17,463 nt of DNA from Gaiellasilicea sp035525905 (GTDB lineage Bacteria; Actinomycetota; Thermoleophilia; Gaiellales; Gaiellaceae): positions 1 through 17,463 of the forward strand of contig DATLDK010000131.1 in the NCBI GenBank assembly GCA_035525905.1, written 5' to 3'. Of this stretch, positions 13,131 through 17,463 are shown piece after piece. Both the position numbers and the translations under genes were made by a program. The notes below the pieces were generated by a model. That model made no database searches and was not told the origin of the DNA. It was given only the letters and a program-made list of their open reading frames with translations. Each line of letters opens with the position of its first letter. Position 1 is the first letter of the stretch.

Positions 13131-15410
13131 ATGAAGGTCCCCGTTTCCTGGCTGCGCGAGTACGTCGCGCTCGAGATGCCCCTCGACGAGCTCGCCACGC
13201 GCCTGTCGATCACCTCCGCCGAAGTCGAGGGGATCGAGCGGGTCGGTGTCGCGGACGAAGACGGCAACCTCGACCTCTTCAAGGTCGGCAAGGTGCTCGC
13301 CGCGGAGAAGCACCCCGACGCCGACCGGCTCCAGCTCTGCCAGGTGGACGTCGGCCGCGGCGACGCGCTGCAGATCGTCTGCGGTGCCTGGAACTTCGGG
13401 CCTGGAGCCACGGTCGGCGTCGCGCTTCCGGGTGCGGTGCTGCCGAGCGGGCTCGAGCTCGGGGTGCGCGACGTCCGTGGCCAGGCCTCCCACGGGATGA
13501 TCCTCGCCGAGGACGAGGTCGCGCTCGGCACCGACCACACCGGGATCATGCTGCTGCCGGAAGCCGAGCCGGGGACGCCGCTCGCGGACGTGCTCCCGCT
13601 CGCAGACCGCGTGCTCACCGTCGAGGCCACCGGCAACCGTCCCGACCTTCTGTCCGTCTACGGGCTCGCGCGCGAGGTGGCCGCCATCTACGACCTCGAG
13701 CTCGCTCCGTGGCCGGGGGCCGAGCCGCCGCGCACCGGAGACGAGACCGTTACGGTCGAGATCGAGGACTTCGGGGGCTGTCCCCGCTACCTCGGCCGGC
13801 TGTTCCGGGGCGTCTCGATCGAGCCTTCGCCCGTGTGGCTGAAGGCGCGTCTGCTCGCGGCCGGGATGCGTCCGATCTCCAACATCGTCGACGTCACCAA
13901 CTACGTCATGCTGGCGCTCGGGAGCCCGCTGCACGCCTTCGACTGGAAGACGGTCGGTACGGAGCGAATCATGGTGCGCCGCGCCCGGCCGGGCGAGTCG
14001 ATGCGTACGCTGGACGGGGCCGAGCGGCGGCTCGACCCCGCCGACCTCCTGATCACGGATGGCGAGCGGCCGATCGCCCTGGCCGCGATCATGGGAGGTG
14101 AGGAGACGGAGATCGGCGACTCGACGACCGAGGTGCTGCTCGAGGCCGCGAACTTCGAGCCCCACGGCATCTTCCGCACGTCCGAACGGCTCCGGCTTCG
14201 CACCGAGGGCTCCAACCGGTGGGAGAAGGGCGTCGACCCGCATCTCGCCGAGCATGCGGCGCGCCTCGCGACCGAGCTCATCGTTCAGCTCTCGAACGCC
14301 GAGTGGGTCGGGGAGTCCGATGTGCACGCAGGTCTGCCCGAGCGGCAGGTCGTGCGCTTCCGGCCGGAGCGCGCCGACGCCGTGATCGGGATCGAGACGG
14401 CTGCTGAGGAGCAGCAGCGAATCCTCGCCCGTCTCGGCTTCGAGCAGGACAACGGGTCGGTGGCGGCGCCGACGTGGCGCGGGCGGGACGTGACTCGTGA
14501 GATCGACGTCGTCGAGGAGATCGCGCGCTTCCGGCTCGACGACGTGCCTTTCACCCTGCCGCGGCGGCGGGCGATGTTCGGCACGCTCACTCGCAGCCAG
14601 GCGCTTCGCCGCCGGGTCGAGGAGGCCCTGGTCGGGCTCGGGTTCTCCGAGACGTACACCCCGTCGCTCGTCCCTCCCGGCGGCGACGGCTCCTGGGTGC
14701 TGCCAGAACCGATCTCCGTCGAGCTGACGACGCTGCGCACGTCGCTCTTACCGAGCCTCGTCGAGGCTGCCCGACGCAATGTGGATCTGGGAGCGGAGCG
14801 AATCGCTCTCTTCGAGATCGCGCGGGTCTACCTCGACGGCGGGGAGCTGCCGGACGAGCGGCTACGGGTCGCCGGCATCGTCGCTGGTGGGTTCGCTCGC
14901 GCAAAGGGATCGCTGGAAGTCGTCTACGACGCGCTCAAGTCGACCCCCGACTTTGCGCGTGCGGAGGACCCGCTCTTCCATCCGGGCAAGACCGCGCGAA
15001 CGGAGGCGGGGCTCGTGGGGGAGATCCACCCCGCTGTGCTCGAAGGTGGGTGGGGCGCGTTCGAGCTCGACCTCCGCCAGCTCTTCGCAGGGTCAGGCGA
15101 GCCCGTGACCTACGAGGACGTGGTCACGTTCCCGCTCGCCCGGCAGGACATCGCCGTAGCCGTCGCCGAGGACATCGAGGCCGGCGCGCTCGTGGCGACG
15201 GCGCGCCAGGCGGGTGGTGCGGAGCTGCGCGAGGCCCGCGTCTTCGACGTGTACCGCGGCGAGCAGGTCGAGCAGGGCCGGAAGTCGGTCGCGATCCGGC
15301 TCGCGTTCCAGTTGCCCGACCGGACTCTCTCCGACGAGGACGTCACGGGGCTGCGGGAGCGGATCGTGGAAGCGCTCGCCAGAGAGCATGACGCACAGCT
15401 GCGTTCCTAA
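13131..15410 (+). CDS. pheT: Phenylalanine--tRNA ligase beta subunit
   Basis: This is the 759-aa partner of PheS. The domains are in the usual order. MKVPVSWLREYV opens the protein, then comes a tRNA-binding OB-fold domain (about 45-150, with KHPDADRL and SHGMILAEDE). The B3/B4 editing region (about 200-380) includes GNRPDLLSVYGLAREVAA before it and RPISNIVDVTNYVM within it. B5 (about 400-470) is followed by a catalytic-like core and a C-terminal ferredoxin-fold anticodon-binding domain (about 665-759) containing FPLARQDIAVAV and the LSDEDV segment. ATG at 13131 follows the pheS TGA after one base. No frameshift is seen. No obvious terminator follows; only a weak 5-bp hairpin at 15413-15430 without a T run. 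Confidence 0.98.
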   Translation: MKVPVSWLREYVALEMPLDELATRLSITSAEVEGIERVGVADEDGNLDLFKVGKVLAAEKHPDADRLQLCQVDVGRGDALQIVCGAWNFGPGATVGVALPGAVLPSGLELGVRDVRGQASHGMILAEDEVALGTDHTGIMLLPEAEPGTPLADVLPLADRVLTVEATGNRPDLLSVYGLAREVAAIYDLELAPWPGAEPPRTGDETVTVEIEDFGGCPRYLGRLFRGVSIEPSPVWLKARLLAAGMRPISNIVDVTNYVMLALGSPLHAFDWKTVGTERIMVRRARPGESMRTLDGAERRLDPADLLITDGERPIALAAIMGGEETEIGDSTTEVLLEAANFEPHGIFRTSERLRLRTEGSNRWEKGVDPHLAEHAARLATELIVQLSNAEWVGESDVHAGLPERQVVRFRPERADAVIGIETAAEEQQRILARLGFEQDNGSVAAPTWRGRDVTREIDVVEEIARFRLDDVPFTLPRRRAMFGTLTRSQALRRRVEEALVGLGFSETYTPSLVPPGGDGSWVLPEPISVELTTLRTSLLPSLVEAARRNVDLGAERIALFEIARVYLDGGELPDERLRVAGIVAGGFARAKGSLEVVYDALKSTPDFARAEDPLFHPGKTARTEAGLVGEIHPAVLEGGWGAFELDLRQLFAGSGEPVTYEDVVTFPLARQDIAVAVAEDIEAGALVATARQAGGAELREARVFDVYRGEQVEQGRKSVAIRLAFQLPDRTLSDEDVTGLRERIVEALAREHDAQLRS

Positions 15411-15493
15411 GCGTCCCCGAGCGACGGGACAGCTGCTCGAACCGTATCTTTTCCAGGGACTTCCGCGTTTCTCCCGCGTCAGTTTTCTCTAAC

Positions 15494-15500
15494 GGGGGAG
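15494..15500 (+). promoter_or_regulatory. Ribosome binding site of the surface-protein gene
   Basis: GGGGGAG ends 7 nt before the ATG at 15508. It is among the strongest Shine-Dalgarno matches in the window and contrasts with the SD-less housekeeping genes. A TATCTT hexamer at 15445-15450 is a possible -10 box, which would give a short 5' leader. Confidence 0.7.
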
Positions 15501-15507
15501 AGCGGTA

Positions 15508-16788
15508 ATGAACTACTTGAAGACATTGATGCGCGTCGCGGGCATCGGGTTCTGCGTCGTCGCGTTCGCCGGCACCGCCCTCGCGGGCGGCAACGGCAAC
15601 GAGAACGGGAACGGCAACGGGAACGGGAACGCCGGCACACCGCCCGGCCAGGAGAAGAAAGCCGAGCCCGCCCCACCGGCGGCCGCGGCCCCGGCTCCTC
15701 AGGCGGCGGCGCCGACAGAGCAGAAGAGCGACCACGCGGCGGCGGCTTCCAAGCCGGACCGCAGCAAGAGCGAGCACAAGTCGGAGCACGCCAAGTCAAA
15801 GCCGAAGGCTGAGGCCAAGATCGTCGCCAAGGCCGAGACCAAGACGGTCGCCAAATCCGAGGCGAAGGGCAAGTCCGGCCAGGCGCACAAGTCGGCCAGC
15901 CCGAAGTCGTCGGGCTCGTACAAGCAGACATCGCACGGCACCGATCTGAAGAAGGGCATGTCGCACAAGCACACCATCTGCCATGCCACTGGTTCGGCGT
16001 CGAACCCGTACGTGGTGATCACGCCTTCGGTCTCCGGGGTGTTCCACGGGCACATGGGCCACCAGGGCGACGAGGACATCATCCCGCCGTTCGTCTACAA
16101 GGGGACGACGTATTCGCAGAACTGGGATGCAGCGGGCCAGGCCCTCTTCGCGGCGGGGTGCGCAGCCCACACGGCCGCCCCGGCGGTCCCCCCGACCAAG
16201 CACGAGGAGAGCAAGACGGTCGAGCACGGCAGCTGCCCGGCCGTGACGACCACCACCGAGCGCGTCATCGTCGGCGTGTGGCATGCGACCGGCGCGTACA
16301 AGAACGGCCAGCGCAAGTTCGTGTTCATCACGCCGAGCCTCAACTCGGCGCACTACGACAAGTCGAAGCACTCGGACGACATCCCCGTCTACGCGGACCG
16401 GAGCGTCACCGTGTCTTCGTCGGCGGACAAGTGCAGCGCCGCGACGGTGACGCCGCCCGCCGCCACATTGGTCGCGGAGCAGCCGCAGCCGGTTGTCCCG
16501 ACACCTGCGGGTCAGGCGCCCGCGCGCGGGACCGTCGGCGTCCTGCCGGCCGCGAAGAAGTCAGCGCCCGTCGGCGCAGTCGCGGGCGCGGTCTCGCCCA
16601 CCAAGGTGACGACCAAGCAGCGGTCGCCCGGGGGCGTCCTCGACACCGTCGCCAGCGCGCCGAAGGCAGTCGCGCAGACCGCGGCGAGCGGGACGTTGCC
16701 GTTCACCGGCATCCCGCTGTGGATCGCGGCGCTGATCGGCGCGGCTCTGCTCGGGACCGGCCTCGTGCTCCGGCGCTCCGCGAGCTGA
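15508..16788 (+). CDS. Exported cell-surface protein with two CHATGS-like domains and LPFTG sorting tail
   Basis: The 426-aa product begins with a signal peptide (about 1-26, ending ALA). A Gly-Asn repeat (27-42) and a long Lys/Ala/Pro-rich, disordered linker (45-150) follow. Two related modules come next. Module A (about 153-195) has HKHTICHATGSASNPYVVIT and the HMGHQGDEDIIPPF ending. Module B (about 254-296) has VGVWHATGAYKNGQRKFVFI and HSDDIPVY. Module B has Trp where module A has Cys158. The C-terminus shows LPFTG (397-401), a hydrophobic helix and RRSAS, a standard sortase sorting signal, so the protein is probably covalently attached to the cell wall. No sortase gene is in the window. 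Similar CHxTGS-type modules occur in secreted actinobacterial proteins; their function is unknown to me. Abundant His could bind metal, but that is inference. Confidence 0.9.
   Translation: MNYLKTLMRVAGIGFCVVAFAGTALAGGNGNENGNGNGNGNAGTPPGQEKKAEPAPPAAAAPAPQAAAPTEQKSDHAAAASKPDRSKSEHKSEHAKSKPKAEAKIVAKAETKTVAKSEAKGKSGQAHKSASPKSSGSYKQTSHGTDLKKGMSHKHTICHATGSASNPYVVITPSVSGVFHGHMGHQGDEDIIPPFVYKGTTYSQNWDAAGQALFAAGCAAHTAAPAVPPTKHEESKTVEHGSCPAVTTTTERVIVGVWHATGAYKNGQRKFVFITPSLNSAHYDKSKHSDDIPVYADRSVTVSSSADKCSAATVTPPAATLVAEQPQPVVPTPAGQAPARGTVGVLPAAKKSAPVGAVAGAVSPTKVTTKQRSPGGVLDTVASAPKAVAQTAASGTLPFTGIPLWIAALIGAALLGTGLVLRRSAS
15589..15630 (+). repeat. AACGGN hexamer repeat encoding Gly-Asn
   Basis: A run of six-base units (AACGGC, AACGGG and one AACGAG) encodes the Gly-Asn linker just after the signal peptide. 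It is a low-complexity coding repeat that could vary in copy number between strains without shifting the frame. Confidence 0.8.
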
Positions 16789-16812
16789 TCGAGCTGTAGC
16801 AGAGGGGGAAGC

Positions 16813-16840
16813 AACGGGGCGGCCTTCGGGCCGCCCCGTT
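16813..16840 (+). terminator. Strong terminator hairpin with UUCG loop
   Basis: A perfect 12-bp stem (16813-16824 with 16829-16840) carries a C(UUCG)G tetraloop, the hyperstable type, and the stem's end merges into TTT. It lies 25 nt after the surface-protein stop and before the next promoter, so it insulates the two genes. A second small hairpin (16844-16849 with 16854-16859) follows directly. Confidence 0.85.
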
Positions 16841-16873
16841 TGCAATCGGCAATCCGATTCCGAGCGGCCGGCG

Positions 16874-16879
16874 TAAAAT
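16874..16879 (+). promoter_or_regulatory. Candidate -10 box (TAAAAT) of the cupredoxin-like gene
   Basis: TAAAAT ends 7 nt before the ATG at 16887, in an AT-rich patch that stands out from the GC-rich surroundings and follows the terminator. No ribosome binding site is present, so a leaderless transcript is likely. This is the best promoter-like match in the window. Confidence 0.6.
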
Positions 16880-16886
16880 TGGATTG

Positions 16887-17463
16887 ATGCGCTTCAGGGC
16901 TTTCGTCGGTCTGGCCGCCGCGGCGGCGTTCGTGCTCGCTCCGGTCGGGGCACCGTCCGGCTCGGCGAACCCCGAGCTGAAGGCGACCGTCGGCCCAGGC
17001 TTCTTCATCAAGCTGGCCAATCCAGACGGCTCGTTCGTCACCAAGGTCGACCCTGGCACCTACGACATCGTCGTCAGCGATCTCGCCGAAGAGCACAACT
17101 TCCACCTGTCCGGGCCCGGTGTCGACCGGGCGACCTCGGTCGAGCAGACCGCGAGCGTCACCTGGACCGTCACCTTCGTCGAGGGCCGGTACGAGTACGT
17201 CTGCGACCCGCACTCGACCCTGATGCGCGGCGAGTTCGTGGCCGGCAACCCGCCGCCTGAGCCGACGCCGCCGCCAAAGCCGGTTCCCGCTGCGGGCAAG
17301 AAGCTCGTGCTCACGGTCGGCCCAAATGCCGCGATCACGCTGCGGAACGCCGCCGGCAACGCTCTGCGTGGCCTGACGTCGGGCAGCTACACGATCGTCG
17401 TCCGCGACCGCTCCAAGGTGCACAACGCCCATCTGATCGGTAAGGGCGTCAACCGGAAGTCGG
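16887..17463 (+). CDS. Exported protein with tandem cupredoxin-like domains, 3' end outside window
   Basis: The frame is open from ATG at 16887 to the right edge (192 complete codons). A signal peptide spans about 1-27. Domain 1 (about 31-119) looks like a plastocyanin/azurin-type cupredoxin. His70 in EEHNFHL, and Cys106, His109 and Met113 in YVCDPHSTLM (C-x2-H-x3-M), match the four type-1 copper ligands. A Pro-rich linker (121-136) leads into a second copy (from about 139): VGPNAAITLRN and VHNAHLIGKGV repeat the earlier VGPGFFIKLAN and EHNFHLSGPGV. The second copy has His179 but its Cys/His/Met region is cut off. It is probably an extracytoplasmic copper or electron-transfer protein, possibly structural if copy 2 lacks ligands. 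Confidence 0.88.
   Translation, partial: MRFRAFVGLAAAAAFVLAPVGAPSGSANPELKATVGPGFFIKLANPDGSFVTKVDPGTYDIVVSDLAEEHNFHLSGPGVDRATSVEQTASVTWTVTFVEGRYEYVCDPHSTLMRGEFVAGNPPPEPTPPPKPVPAAGKKLVLTVGPNAAITLRNAAGNALRGLTSGSYTIVVRDRSKVHNAHLIGKGVNRKS

Noticed and set aside
12107..13636. A 509-codon minus-strand frame across pheS and the start of pheT
   Set aside because: It is antisense to two unmistakable synthetase genes and has no motif.
15413..15430. Hairpin after pheT (5 bp, 8-nt loop)
   Set aside because: The stem is short and no T run follows; it is not convincing as a terminator.
1..17463. Search for tRNA genes, CRISPR arrays, insertion sequences, phage genes or toxin-antitoxin pairs
   Set aside because: None could be supported by eye: no transposase, integrase, spaced direct repeats or cloverleaf-like sequence was recognised. 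A tool search could still find something small.

Overview
The window is very GC-rich with strong G/C third-position bias. The gene content (thrS, infC-rpmI-rplT, a SpoU methyltransferase, pheS-pheT, Tat-exported DUF1501 with DUF1800, an LPFTG surface protein) and repeated TANNNT boxes placed 5-8 nt before start codons suggest an actinobacterium. A deep lineage such as Thermoleophilia is my inference; no marker here proves it.

Layout. (1) 1-2641, minus: a DUF1800 gene overlaps a downstream DUF1501 gene, which runs off the left edge and carries an apparent one-base frameshift near 1070. (2) 2741-3608: a two-CBS-domain gene (minus) diverges from a small membrane-anchored exported protein (plus). 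(3) 3726-7621, plus: thrS, a 147-nt leader with two hairpins, then infC, rpmI, rplT and a SpoU-type RNA methyltransferase. (4) 7618-12110, minus: a tight five-gene block, in transcription order two paralogous SAM methyltransferases, LemA, a DUF2207 membrane protein and a lipoprotein esterase. (5) 12134-15410, plus: pheS-pheT, starting 23 bp from the divergent methyltransferase. (6) 15508-16788, plus: an exported surface protein with a sortase-like LPFTG tail, ended by a strong UUCG terminator. (7) 16887-end, plus: an exported protein with a cupredoxin-like domain and the start of a second copy, cut by the right edge.

The core is translation: two tRNA synthetases, initiation factor 3, ribosomal proteins bL35 and bL20, and an RNA methyltransferase. 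In many actinobacteria the SpoU gene and pheST follow rplT; here the minus-strand block separates them. The outer parts encode exported or envelope proteins. No tRNA, rRNA, CRISPR array, insertion sequence or phage gene was seen, and no gene-free stretch exceeds 300 bases (the largest is 5655-5801).

Most of the window is ordinary chromosome. The points most worth a second look are the infC leader and the 122-nt infC/rpmI overlap, the missing standard start codon of the DUF2207 gene, the frameshift in DUF1501, the overlapping divergent -10 boxes before pheS, and the two-domain surface protein. No clearly new multi-gene system is evident. All calls come from reading the sequence without database searches.
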